DNA of 64,000 nucleotides from Mixophyes australis. Taxonomy: Eukaryota > Chordata > Amphibia > Anura > Limnodynastidae. Below are positions 24,333 to 35,103 of the stretch, piece by piece (positions within the stretch are counted from its first letter, which is position 1; the number at the start of each line of letters is the position of its first letter). The stretch lies in the NCBI GenBank assembly GCA_036250195.1, contig JAVHZZ010000003.1, forward strand, positions 328,438,194 to 328,502,193. Reading direction: 5' to 3'. Below the pieces are notes generated by a model. The model was given only the letters and a program-made list of their open reading frames with translations. It did no database searches and was not told the origin of the DNA. Both the position numbers and the translations under genes were made by a program.

Positions 24333-25842
24333 TAGTAGATGCTGCTACTGATGCAACTGTTGCTGTTGCTGCGGAAGGCGATGCATCTACCCAGTGGGCT
24401 GTCACAGTCATATAGTCCTTCGTTTGCCCAGAACCACTTGTCCACATGTCCGTGGTTAAGTGGACAGTGGGTACAACCGCATTTTTCAGAGCACTGAGGA
24501 CACTTGATCGTACTTCTCTGTACATTTTTGGTATCGCCTGCCTAGTGAAGTGGAATCTCGACGGGATTTGGTACCGGGAACACAATACCTCCATCAACCC
24601 TCTAAATCCCACTCCACTGATGGCGGACACCGGGCACACGTCTAACACCAACATTGCAGTTACAGCCGCAGTTATACGCTTTGCAATAGGGTGACTACTA
24701 TCGTATTTTGTGGTCAAACGACTGTTGGACGGTCAATTGTTTTGTGAAAGACTTAGCGGTCTTACGACTTCCCCTCTGGGAAGATGACCGACTAACAGTA
24801 GCAACAGCAGCAGTGGCAGTAGTAGGCGTACCGCTGCAGGATTCCTCGGATGAATCCTGTATTGGAGAGGACTCAGTCTGGCTGCTGACTTGGGCTGCAG
24901 GACTGAATCTGATGGAGATCGTGGAGGAAGTTGACGAGGAGGGTGTTGCTGGTGTGTATCCAACTGGACCACGGGATTTAGGTGTCCCTGTACCGATGAC
25001 GGTCCTAGCCCCAGTTCCTGAACTAACCACTGAACTATGAAGGTTATTCAGGTGACATATAAGGGAGGATGTCCCTAGGTGGGCAAGATCCTTACCCCTG
25101 CTTATTTGAGCTTTACATAAGCTACATATGGCCATACATTGGTTGTCCGGATTTGGATAAAAATAACTCCAGACCGAAGAGGTGCATTTTTTGGTCTTCT
25201 GACCAGGCATGACGATGGGCTTTTTCATCCCATGGACATCAACTGTTTCCCCCCCTGGTGCCTCATTTACAATAACCACATCACCATCCTCATCATCAAG
25301 TTCCTCCACAGCGCCAGCTACATCATCAATAGCCTCCTCCCGAGCCACCTCTTCCCGTACAGTGATGGGAAGGTCAGGCTTGACAACCACCAACACCCTT
25401 GGACTCGCCTTGGGGATTTGTGATAATTTCTCTTTAGAAGGCAGAGTTGTTTGCTGTTTTGTTGCTGACAGCATAACTCTCTTCAATTTTTTGTAGGGGG
25501 GGGAGGAGGAGGAGGGCTAAGATCTTTGGGTGAAGATGGACCACTAGTCATGAACACGGGCCAGGGCCTAAGCCGTTCCTTGCCACTACGTGTCGTAAAT
25601 GGCATATTGCCAACTTTACGTTTCTCCTCAGATGATTTTAAGTTTCTCTTTTTGCTTTTTTTTGAGAACTTGGGCTTTTTGGATTTTACATGCCCTGTAC
25701 TAGGAGATTGGGCATCGGGCTTGGAAGACGACGTTGATGGCATTTCATCGTCTATGTCATGACTGGTGGCAGCAGCTTCAGCATTAGGAGGAAGTGGGTC
25801 TTGATCTTTCCTTACTTTATCCTCCAAATTTTTGCTCTCCAT
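24333..25842 (-). pseudogene. hAT transposase, N-terminal half only, frameshifted
   Basis: Starts at an ATG at 25842 (MESKNLEDK, matching MDSKQS of the intact copy). The basic segment near KERLRPWP and a complete BED-type zinc finger (CSLC, then CHLNNLH) are conserved. The frame shifts first at a C homopolymer near 25496-25504, then near 24705, where the intact copy has a few more codons. The first catalytic aspartate motif TTDMWTSGSGQTKDYMTV is intact. Soon after VTAHWV the protein ends in the 78-bp array. Everything equivalent to residues past about 510 of the 997-residue protein, including the second and third catalytic acids and the dimerisation domain, is missing. It might still encode a DNA-binding fragment, but the frameshifts argue against it. 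Confidence 0.88.
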
Positions 25843-25856
25843 TATATGTAGCACAA

Positions 25857-26450
25857 GATATTGCAGAATGTGTGAACTTGGTAATATTGCAGTACCAATG
25901 GGCTTATACTGCAGGATTGGTTTTGCAAATTTTGTTGTAATTAAATTTTTTTTAAATTATTTTTTTGTATTTTTTTTTATAACTTTTTTTAAATTTTTTA
26001 AACACTTGGGAATATTGGGGAAATAATTATGCCCTTAGAAGCACAGAGCACAGGACACAGGACCACTGGACTGAACAGGACACAGCACACAGGACCCAGC
26101 AGCACCACTGAACTCAAAATTGACAGAGCACAGCACACAGCACCACTGGACTGATACTGCAGAATGTGTGAACTTAGTAATATTGCAGTACCAATGGGCT
26201 TATACTGCAGGATTGGTTTGGCAAATTTTGTTGTAACTAAAAAAAAATTTAATTAGTTTTTTGTATATTTTTTTATTAACTTTTTTTTAATTTTTTAAAC
26301 ACTTGGAAATATTGGGGAAATAACTATGCCCTTAGAAGCACAGAGCACGGGACACAGGACCACTGGACTGAACAGGACACAGCACACAGGACCCAGCAGC
26401 ACCACTGAACTCAAAATTGACAGAGCACAGCACACAGCACCACTGAACTG
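25857..26450. repeat. Two direct copies of a 297-bp repeat
   Basis: Copies start at GATATTGCAGAATGTG (25857) and GATACTGCAGAATGTG (26153). A third start at 26450 runs into a microsatellite. The unit covers the region upstream of the transposase start codon, equivalent in position to the 100-bp array of the intact element. Confidence 0.9.
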
Positions 26451-26462
26451 ATATTGCAGAAC

Positions 26463-26500
26463 ACAGCACAGCACAGCACAGCACAGCACAGCACAGCACA
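26463..26500. repeat. (AGCAC)n microsatellite
   Basis: About seven pure units of AGCAC. The cysteine-rich open frame on the other strand is an artefact. Confidence 0.93.
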
Positions 26501-26772
26501 GAACTAAACAGCACAGCACGAGATCTATCAGAACAGAGGACCACCTAACACACCCTCCCTCTACCCTGATCAATGCCCGAGTGAAGATGGCGGCGACTAG
26601 TGGGGAATTTATAGGATCCGAGTATCGCGAGATCCGACAACGGTATTATGACTCGGAGCCTCGCTTTCAAGTTTTCATTTGGCGCCAATACCCGGATCTG
26701 TCTCGGATCCGACTCGGATCGGCAACGTTCGGGTGGGCTCAGATTCAGGAAATCCGAGTGCGCTCATCTCTA

Positions 26773-26925
26773 TGTATAAGGTGTGTTATATTGGTGGGAC
26801 CTGCGTATAGGGATCAGTGTGTATCAGGTGTATAATATCAGTGCAATCTGTGTATAGTGATCAGTGTGACCTGTGTATAGTGATCAGTGTGTATATGGAG
26901 TGTTTACATCTATATTCTGAGTTTG
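26773..26925. repeat. 47-bp tandem repeat array, right part
   Basis: GTATAGTGATCAGTGTG and GTATCAGGTGTATAATATCAG units continue the array of 22836-23510 immediately after the hAT target duplication. Confidence 0.8.
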
Positions 26926-27447
26926 ACGCATCCAGCTCTGTACCTGTAGAATATACGCCAGGTTTGTCAGGCATACATTAGATACATTTACACCCAACCA
27001 GTTCATAAGCACAAGAAATAATTCTTAACATTTTTTTCATAGCAAAAAACGCATAATAGGTTTTATTTAAATTAAAAAAAGTTCTATAACACAGCGAGTA
27101 TAATCTAACTTCTTGTGTACGAATGAAAGTAGCAAAAAGTACGCCCACAATCTCAGCCCTCAGGCACACGCAATTGATAATGAGAGGCGTATCTGCATCT
27201 CCAGCAGGACCTGCCTTACTCACAGTTACGGTAACACACCCTCACTGAACTCATCTACCTTAGACAGCCCTTTCCTCCCTCGTTCTACTTCTCCAGTCGT
27301 AAAGAGGCACAAGTGTCAGATGCAAACAAATCAGCATACACAATCTTTTTATACTGTTTATAAAAGCATATTTTATCATAAATAAATGGGTATATGCCTA
27401 ACATAGCATCAGCCCAACATTTGTTAGCAGACAGGGACTGTATAAAC
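26926..27447. other. No feature recognised
   Basis: No coding similarity. The last eight bases (27440-27447, GTATAAAC) are the left target duplication of the large hAT element. Confidence 0.5.
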
Positions 27448-27842
27448 TAGAGATGGTCACTGACCCCCGTGTTTTGGTTTTGGATTCGGTTTTGGATCTG
27501 GATTACCGTCGTGTTTTGGTTTTGGTTTTGGTTTTGCAAAACCGCCATTGCGTGTTTTGGTTTTGGTTTTGGTTTTGTTTGGTTTTGTTTTGCTATTTTG
27601 TTGGAAAATACATGTTTTTGTGCCTAAAATAACCCAATTTAGTGCTCCAACTGTTTTAGAGATAAGTAATCTAATTGTTGAGGTAATAAATCATCCAAAA
27701 AAACTGTTTAATTCTTCGTTGGTAGGCCTTCATTTATTCTACACACAAAACAGATTGTCTTCCTCTCCATCTATGCATATTGGCAATGCAGCCATCGTCT
27801 TTGAATGTATATTACACCCTACACTTATAGTTAAATATGTAA

Positions 27843-28590
27843 AGAAATGGAAAAAGACAGTTTGCTTTCTGTCTCTATAGGCCCCCCTCCACTTTTTTAA
27901 AAAAACAAAAAATTCAGCCATTATAGACTGTACAATATTAATTGACATGGAGAAAGCCAGTTTGGTTTCTGTCTCTCAAGGCCCCCCTCCACTTGTATAA
28001 AATACCAAAAAATTCAGCCATTATAGACTGTACAATATTAATTGACATGGAGAAAGCCAGTTTGGTTTCTGTCTCTCAAGGCCCCCCTCCACTTGTATAA
28101 AATACCCAAAAATTCAGCCATTATAGACTGTACAATATTAATTGACATGGAGAAAGCCAGTTTGGTTTCTGTCTCTCAAGGCCCCCCTCCACTTGTATAA
28201 AATACTAAAAAATTCAGCCATTATAGACTGTACAATATTAATTGACATGGAGAAAGACAGTTTGGGGTCACTCTGTCTCTCTAGGCCCCCCTCCACTTGT
28301 ATAAAATACCAAAAAATTCAGCCATTATAGACTGTACAATATTAATTGACATGGAGAAAGCCAGTTTGGTTTCTGTCTCTCTAGGCCCCCCTCCACTTGT
28401 ATAAAATACTAAAAAATTCAGCCATTATAGACTGTACAATATTAATTGACATGGAGAAAGACAGTTTGGGGTCACTCTGTCTCTCTAGGCCCCCCTCCAC
28501 TTGTATAAAATACCCAAAAATTCAGCCATTATAGACTGTACAATATTATGAAAAATGGACAAAGCCAGTTTAGGGTCACTCTGTCTATGA
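27843..28590. repeat. 100-bp tandem array downstream of the transposase stop
   Basis: About seven units carry TGACATGGAGAAAGCCAGTT, GGCCCCCCTCCACTTGTATA and AATTCAGCCATTATAGACTG. TGACATGG starts at 27943, 28043, 28143, 28243, 28347 and 28447, so the units are 100 bp, or 104 bp where GGGTCACTCTGT replaces TTTCTG. The flanking units (27843 and about 28551) are more diverged, the usual pattern of unequal exchange. Confidence 0.93.
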
Positions 28591-28744
28591 CACCCTACCC
28601 TTAAGGATAAATTGCCCTAACAGCAGCCTTTCAAGATGGTATGTGATATGGAAATGCCACAAGTCCCTTTCCTCTTTGGGGGTAGATTGCACCCTACACT
28701 TACATAGAAAGTTTTAAAAAGATGTTATCGGCATCATCTTCAGC

Positions 28745-31738
28745 TTAATCCTCACCCTCATCAGTGTGTACGTCATCATCACAGACTATCAATTCATCGC
28801 CGCTTGAATCCGCCATTAGAGAACAGTCAGTGCTTGGATGTCTTGGATGGTGAAGGCCTTCCTCGTGGAAGATGTAGTTCATTTTTATAAACATCATTTT
28901 CTCCACATTTTTGGGAAGTAACCTTCTACGGCGATCACTGACTAAGTTCCCTGCTGTGCTGAACACTCGTTCAGAGTACACACTGGAGGGTGGGCAGCTT
29001 AGGTATTGCAAAGCAAGTTTGTACATGGGTTTCCAAATGGCCTGCTTTTCTTCCCAGTAAGGAAAGGGACTGTCTGACATTTCCATATCAACTACCTCTT
29101 GAAAGTAATCCTCCACCATCCTTTGCATGTTTATACTCATATTGGATGGAGTTATGGGCAAAGTGACACATTTTTTTGAAAAATCCTTCAAACCAGCCCA
29201 GATGTTAAATTGTTCTGGTCTGCCCCCTGTGTCTTCCCTGCTTCTTTTTTGGAAATTTAATTTTTTACGAGCAACAGCTTGAGAAAGTGAAGGAGGACAC
29301 GTCGTCAAGCCGAGGCCCAGTTCAGCGGCCAACTTGCTGAGCAATAGCTCCTTGCAAAAGTTCACATCTCGCTCATTTACAAGTAAAGACTCAATGTAGG
29401 TTTTAAACCTTGGATCAAGCACAGTGGCCAAAACGTACTGATCCGAGTTCAAGATCTTAATAACTCGAGGATCATTGTGAAGCGAATTAAGTACTTGATC
29501 GACAAGGCCAACATACTTTGCTGAATTGCTTGCTTTCAGCTCCTCCTTCATTTTCTCAAGCTGCTTTTCCAATAGTCTAATTAAAGGAATGACTTGGCTC
29601 AAACTAGCAGAGTCTGCACTGACCTCACATGTCACAACTTCAAATGGTTTCAGCACCTTGCACAGCACTGAAAGGATTCCCCACTGTGCAAGAGTGAAAT
29701 ACATCCCCCCTCCTTTCCCAATGTCATGACTTGTGCAATATGCTTGGATGGCTTTGCGCTGTTCCTCCATCCTCTGAAGCATGTACAGGGTGGAATTCCA
29801 CCGAGTTACCACCTCTTGCTTAAGTTGGTGGCAGGGCAAGTTAAACTGCTCTTGGAGCTGCTGTAATCTCCTACATGCTGTGGCTGAATGCCTGAAATGG
29901 CCTGAAATTTTACGGGCCACCGAAAGCATCTCCTGCACCTCACGGTTATTTCGTAGGAAGCTCTGCACCACCAAGTTGATGGTGTGAGCAAAACAGGGAA
30001 TATGTTGGAAATCACCCAGCTGTAATGCTCGCACTATATTGTTGGCGTTATCTGAAATGACATACCCTGGGGAGAGTCCGAGTGGTATAAGCCATGCATC
30101 AATCACATCTCTCAGTTTGCGTAACAAATTGTCAGCCGTATGCCTGTTAGTGAAGCCGGTGATACAAAGAGTGGCCTGCCTGTGACAAATGTTACGTAGT
30201 GGTGTACATGCTGCTGCTGTTCCTGCTGGTGAAGGTGAATGACCAACCCAGTGGGCTGTCACAGTCATATAGTCTTTGGTTTGGCCACTTCCACTTGTCC
30301 ACATATCTGTGGTTAAGTGAACAGTGGGCAGAATGGCATTTTTCAGCGCAATCTCTACATTTTTACACACTTTTTGGTATAGTTGTGGAATAGCTTTACG
30401 GGAGAAATGGTGTCGCGATGGAATTCTGTAACGCGGACACAAAACCTCAATTAACTGTGAAAAACCAGCTGCGTTTATTGTGGAGATTGGACGCAGATCT
30501 AACACTAACATTGCAGCCATGGCGTCTGTGATTCGCTTGGCGACTGGGTGACTGCTGTCATATTTGCTTCCCCTCGCAAATGATTGTTTCACAGTTAATT
30601 GCTGAAATGTAGGACTGCTCATTTTATTCACCTGCCTCTGGGATGACGATTCACCCCCAGCAGCAGCAACAGCAGCAGCAGGACTAACGCTTTCTTCAGA
30701 GGAATCAATAATAGTGCCGGAGTCATCCAGCCTTAAGTGGGATGCCGGGCTAACTCCGAGCGCTACTGAGGATATTGATGAGGATGGTGTGGTGGGTGTA
30801 TTTTGTAGCCGTCGGTATGTCGGTGAGCGGAGGGTCTTAGCTGATGAGGGAGTGCTTGTATTCTTTTGGGAAGAACTTTCAGCTTTTCCCAACACTTTGC
30901 CATGAACTCTCATTAAATGGCGTAACATAGACGAGGTTCCAAGATGGTTAAGGTCCCTCCCTCGACTGACTGTGGCTTCACATACACTACAAATGGCTAT
31001 ACAATTGTTGTCTGGATTTGGGTAGAAATAATTCCACACATAAGAAGTGGATTTTTTTGTTTTATGCCCAGGCATGACAATGGCCTTTTTCTTGTCACGT
31101 GCCAGAACTGCTGCCACTGGTGCAGGACTTACACAAACAACCTCATCCTCATCAACATCCTCATTAGCGCCCTCGTCGCCTACACAAATCTCCCCCTCAT
31201 CCTCTTCTAATTCCAAAGTGGCATCCTCAATTTGGGTATCACCGGCTACACTCGGGCTATTAAGGCACACATCAGCAGAATGCTCACGATTAGACATCCC
31301 ACTGTTGGATGGACTCTCCACAGGGATTGTTGTCATTTGTGAATCAGAGCAAATATTCTCCTGTAATGCCTCACTGTTATCTTGCAGCTCAGCTTTGACG
31401 CGTAACAGTAGTTGTGCACCAATTGTAGGCTGGGTAACTTTTTGGGATCTGCCACTAATAGCCAAAGGTGAAGGCCTCATTCTCTCTTTGCCACTGCGTG
31501 TGTAGAATGGCATGCTTGCAATTTTTTTTTTATCGTCACTTAACTTTTGCTCAGTTACACTTCTTTTTCGCTTCAATACAGTAAATTTTTTTTTGGTTTT
31601 TGTTTTTTGCACTAATTTGAAAACACTCTGTTGTTTGACATCGCCTTGGCCAGATGACGTACTGGGAACACTAACATCAGGACTGGTGACAGAACCTGGT
31701 TGCTCATTTAGATCATATGTGGACTGCTTTGAATCCAT
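28745..31738 (-). CDS. hAT/Ac-type transposase with BED zinc finger, 997 aa
   Basis: Cut-and-paste DNA transposase. ATG at 31738, TAA at 28745-28747, one uninterrupted frame. Residues 40-90 are basic and 170-200 acidic. A BED zinc finger lies at about 228-283, with C250, C253, H274 and H279, for DNA binding. The RNase H-like core follows: D478 in TTDMWTSGSGQTKDYMTV, D563 in VISDNANNIV, the C582/H585 motif CFAHTINLVV, RWNST at 646-650, and a candidate third acid E700 in LKPFEVVTCE. The C-terminal hAT dimerisation domain is about 905-955, with YLSCPPSSVYSERVFSTAGN. The length exceeds many hAT transposases (600-800 aa) because of the long serine-rich N-terminus. No intron is evident. The promoter should lie within or beside the 100-bp array upstream. 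Catalytic assignments follow hAT family knowledge; activity is not demonstrated. Confidence 0.96.
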   Translation of the reverse strand: MDSKQSTYDLNEQPGSVTSPDVSVPSTSSGQGDVKQQSVFKLVQKTKTKKKFTVLKRKRSVTEQKLSDDKKKIASMPFYTRSGKERMRPSPLAISGRSQKVTQPTIGAQLLLRVKAELQDNSEALQENICSDSQMTTIPVESPSNSGMSNREHSADVCLNSPSVAGDTQIEDATLELEEDEGEICVGDEGANEDVDEDEVVCVSPAPVAAVLARDKKKAIVMPGHKTKKSTSYVWNYFYPNPDNNCIAICSVCEATVSRGRDLNHLGTSSMLRHLMRVHGKVLGKAESSSQKNTSTPSSAKTLRSPTYRRLQNTPTTPSSSISSVALGVSPASHLRLDDSGTIIDSSEESVSPAAAVAAAGGESSSQRQVNKMSSPTFQQLTVKQSFARGSKYDSSHPVAKRITDAMAAMLVLDLRPISTINAAGFSQLIEVLCPRYRIPSRHHFSRKAIPQLYQKVCKNVEIALKNAILPTVHLTTDMWTSGSGQTKDYMTVTAHWVGHSPSPAGTAAACTPLRNICHRQATLCITGFTNRHTADNLLRKLRDVIDAWLIPLGLSPGYVISDNANNIVRALQLGDFQHIPCFAHTINLVVQSFLRNNREVQEMLSVARKISGHFRHSATACRRLQQLQEQFNLPCHQLKQEVVTRWNSTLYMLQRMEEQRKAIQAYCTSHDIGKGGGMYFTLAQWGILSVLCKVLKPFEVVTCEVSADSASLSQVIPLIRLLEKQLEKMKEELKASNSAKYVGLVDQVLNSLHNDPRVIKILNSDQYVLATVLDPRFKTYIESLLVNERDVNFCKELLLSKLAAELGLGLTTCPPSLSQAVARKKLNFQKRSREDTGGRPEQFNIWAGLKDFSKKCVTLPITPSNMSINMQRMVEDYFQEVVDMEMSDSPFPYWEEKQAIWKPMYKLALQYLSCPPSSVYSERVFSTAGNLVSDRRRRLLPKNVEKMMFIKMNYIFHEEGLHHPRHPSTDCSLMADSSGDELIVCDDDVHTDEGED

Positions 31739-31760
31739 TCTGAGCGCAAACCACTGGGGA

Positions 31761-34760
31761 GTGCTAAAAATTATTTAGTAGATTCTGCTGACAGTTATGA
31801 CTTTTGACAGCCAGAAATATTAATGCACAATTAGGGAGGACACCCCAAAAACACTGAGGAGTGCTAAAAATTATTGAGTAGATACTGCTGACAGATATGA
31901 CTTTTGACAGCCAGAAATATTAATGCACAATTAGGGAGGACACCCCAAAAACACTGAGGAGTGCTAAAAATTATTGAGTAGATACTGCTGACAGATATGA
32001 CTTTTGACAGCCAGAAATATTAATGCACAATTAGGGAGGACACCCCAAAAACACTGAGGAGTGCTAAAAATTATTGAGTAGATACTGCTGACAGATATGA
32101 CTTTTGACAGCCAGAAATATTAATGCACAATTAGGGAGGACACCCCAAAAACACTGAGGAGTGCTAAAAATTATTGAGTAGATACTGCTGACAGATATGA
32201 CTTTTGACAGCCAGAAATATTAATGCACAATTAGGGAGGACACCCCAAAAACACTGAGGAGTGCTAAAAATTATTGAGTAGATACTGCTGACAGATATGA
32301 CTTTTGACAGCCAGAAATATTAATGCACAATTAGGGAGGACACCCCAAAAACACTGAGGAGTGCTAAAAATTATTGAGTAGATACTGCTGACAGATATGA
32401 CTTTTGACAGCCAGAAATATTAATGCACAATTAGGGAGGACACCCCAAAAACACTGAGGAGTGCTAAAAATTATTGAGTAGATACTGCTGACAGATATGA
32501 CTTTTGACAGCCAGAAATATTAATGCACAATTAGGGAGGACACCCCAAAAACACTGAGGAGTGCTAAAAATTATTGAGTAGATACTGCTGACAGATATGA
32601 CTTTTGACAGCCAGAAATATTAATGCACAATTAGGGAGGACACCCCAAAAACACTGAGGAGTGCTAAAAATTATTGAGTAGATACTGCTGACAGATATGA
32701 CTTTTGACAGCCAGAAATATTAATGCACAATTAGGGAGGACACCCCAAAAACACTGAGGAGTGCTAAAAATTATTGAGTAGATACTGCTGACAGATATGA
32801 CTTTTGACAGCCAGAAATATTAATGCACAATTAGGGAGGACACCCCAAAAACACTGAGGAGTGCTAAAAATTATTGAGTAGATACTGCTGACAGATATGA
32901 CTTTTGACAGCCAGAAATATTAATGCACAATTAGGGAGGACACCCCAAAAACACTGAGGAGTGCTAAAAATTATTGAGTAGATACTGCTGACAGATATGA
33001 CTTTTGACAGCCAGAAATATTAATGCACAATTAGGGAGGACACCCCAAAAACACTGAGGAGTGCTAAAAATTATTGAGTAGATACTGCTGACAGATATGA
33101 CTTTTGACAGCCAGAAATATTAATGCACAATTAGGGAGGACACCCCAAAAACACTGAGGTGTGCTACAAATTATTTAGTAGATACTGCTGACAGATATGA
33201 CTTTTGACAGCCAGAAATATTAATGCACAATTAGGGAGGACACCCCAAAAACACTGAGGAGTGCTAAAAATTATTGAGTAGATACTGCTGACAGATATGA
33301 CTTTTGACAGCCAGAAATATTAATGCACAATTAGGGAGGACACCCCAAAAACACTGAGGAGTGCTAAAAATTATTGAGTAGATACTGCTGACAGATATGA
33401 CTTTTGACAGCCAGAAATATTAATGCACAATTAGGGAGGACACCCCAAAAACACTGAGGAGTGCTAAAAATTATTGAGTAGATACTGCTGACAGATATGA
33501 CTTTTGACAGCCAGAAATATTAATGCACAATTAGGGAGGACACCCCAAAAACACTGAGGAGTGCTAAAAATTATTGAGTAGATACTGCTGACAGATATGA
33601 CTTTTGACAGCCAGAAATATTAATGCACAATTAGGGAGGACACCCCAAAAACACTGAGGAGTGCTAAAAATTATTGAGTAGATACTGCTGACAGATATGA
33701 CTTTTGACAGCCAGAAATATTAATGCACAATTAGGGAGGACACCCCAAAAACACTGAGGAGTGCTAAAAATTATTGAGTAGATACTGCTGACAGATATGA
33801 CTTTTGACAGCCAGAAATATTAATGCACAATTAGGGAGGACACCCCAAAAACACTGAGGAGTGCTAAAAATTATTGAGTAGATACTGCTGACAGATATGA
33901 CTTTTGACAGCCAGAAATATTAATGCACAATTAGGGAGGACACCCCAAAAACACTGAGGAGTGCTAAAAATTATTGAGTAGATACTGCTGACAGATATGA
34001 CTTTTGACAGCCAGAAATATTAATGCACAATTAGGGAGGACACCCCAAAAACACTGAGGAGTGCTAAAAATTATTGAGTAGATACTGCTGACAGATATGA
34101 CTTTTGACAGCCAGAAATATTAATGCACAATTAGGGAGGACACCCCAAAAACACTGAGGAGTGCTAAAAATTATTGAGTAGATACTGCTGACAGATATGA
34201 CTTTTGACAGCCAGAAATATTAATGCACAATTAGGGAGGACACCCCAAAAACACTGAGGAGTGCTAAAAATTATTGAGTAGATACTGCTGACAGATATGA
34301 CTTTTGACAGCCAGAAATATTAATGCACAATTAGGGAGGACACCCCAAAAACACTGAGGTGTGCTACAAATTATTTAGTAGATACTGCTGACAGATATGA
34401 CTTTTGACAGCCAGAAATATTAATGCACAATTATGGGGGACACCCCAAAAACACTGAGGAGTGCTAAAAATTATTGAGTAGATACTGCTGACAGATATGA
34501 CTTTTGACAGCCAGAAATATTAATGCACAATTAGGGAGGACACCCCAAAAACACTGAGGAGTGCTAAAAATTATTGAGTAGATACTGCTGACAGATATGA
34601 CTTTTGACAGCCAGAAATATTAATGCACAATTAGGGAGGACACCCCAAAAACACTGAGGTGTGCTACAAATTATTTAGTAGATACTGCTGACAGATATGA
34701 CTTTTGACAGCCAGAAATATTAATGCACAATTATGGGGGACACCCCAAAAGCGCTGGGGA
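31761..34760. repeat. Thirty-unit 100-bp tandem array upstream of the transposase
   Basis: GTGCTAAAAATTATTGAGTA recurs every 100 bp from 31761 to 34661, followed by a partial unit at 34761. Most units look identical by eye. Variant units with GTGCTACAAATTATTTAG start at 33161, 34361 and 34661; the last two also carry ATTATGGGGGAC in place of ATTAGGGAGGAC, so they form a 300-bp higher-order copy. The first and last units are the most diverged. The array begins 23 bp beyond the transposase ATG and fills most of the space to the right end. Confidence 0.97.
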
Positions 34761-35075
34761 GTGCCAAATTTGAAGAAAAAATAATAAACCTCTATCCTCC
34801 TCTCTGCACTAGCGATTTTGGTTAGAGCAATTGCAAGAACAATATTGTATTCTCTGTCCCTGCTCTAATTAGCCTATGACTACACCCTGCTCTCTCCCTC
34901 TGTCAAATGGCGATGGATTGCTGTGGAGGCGTGTATTTATAAAGTTGAAGTATCGCGAGAACCGAGTCCCGAGATCCGACAACGTCACAATGACGTTCGG
35001 CCTCGATTTGGATTCGGAATGGGCGGGAGAGTACCGAGCTGCTCAGCTCGGTACTCGGATACCCAAAGTTCGGGT

Positions 35076-35103
35076 GGGTTCGGTTCTCGGAGAACCGGAC
35101 CCG
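35076..35103. repeat. Subterminal hairpin of the hAT right end
   Basis: GGGTTCGGTTCTC and GAGAACCGGACCC pair with 12 of 13 matches around one base. Equivalent hairpins lie at the same end of the elements at 19513 and 44788 with compensating sequence changes. Confidence 0.75.

Larger units (their letters stand above)
23511..26772. mobile_element. hAT element, internally rearranged, 3.26 kb
   Basis: The ends are TAGGGATGTGC and GCTCATCTCTA, close to the Ac-type TAGGGATG terminus. Perfect 8-bp duplications TGTATAAG lie at 23503-23510 and 26773-26780. The order is: left end, seven 78-bp repeats, N-terminal transposase half (minus), two copies of a 297-bp repeat, an AGCAC microsatellite, right end. 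The terminal AT-rich block with ATTATTAACCTCAATAACA matches the other family members. It lacks the C-terminal transposase half and cannot be autonomous. Confidence 0.92.

Noticed and set aside
24708..25496. Plus-strand open frames opposite the transposase half
   Set aside because: Shadows of the minus-strand transposase coding sequence.
26295..26573. Cysteine/leucine-rich open frame
   Set aside because: Product of the AGCAC microsatellite and the 297-bp repeat read on the opposite strand.
29526..31778. Plus-strand open frames up to 152 codons opposite the intact transposase
   Set aside because: Antisense shadows of the 997-codon gene.
31761..34760. Regular repeats resembling a CRISPR array
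   Set aside because: Whole 100-bp units are identical with no unique spacers, in vertebrate DNA inside a transposon; it is an ordinary tandem array.
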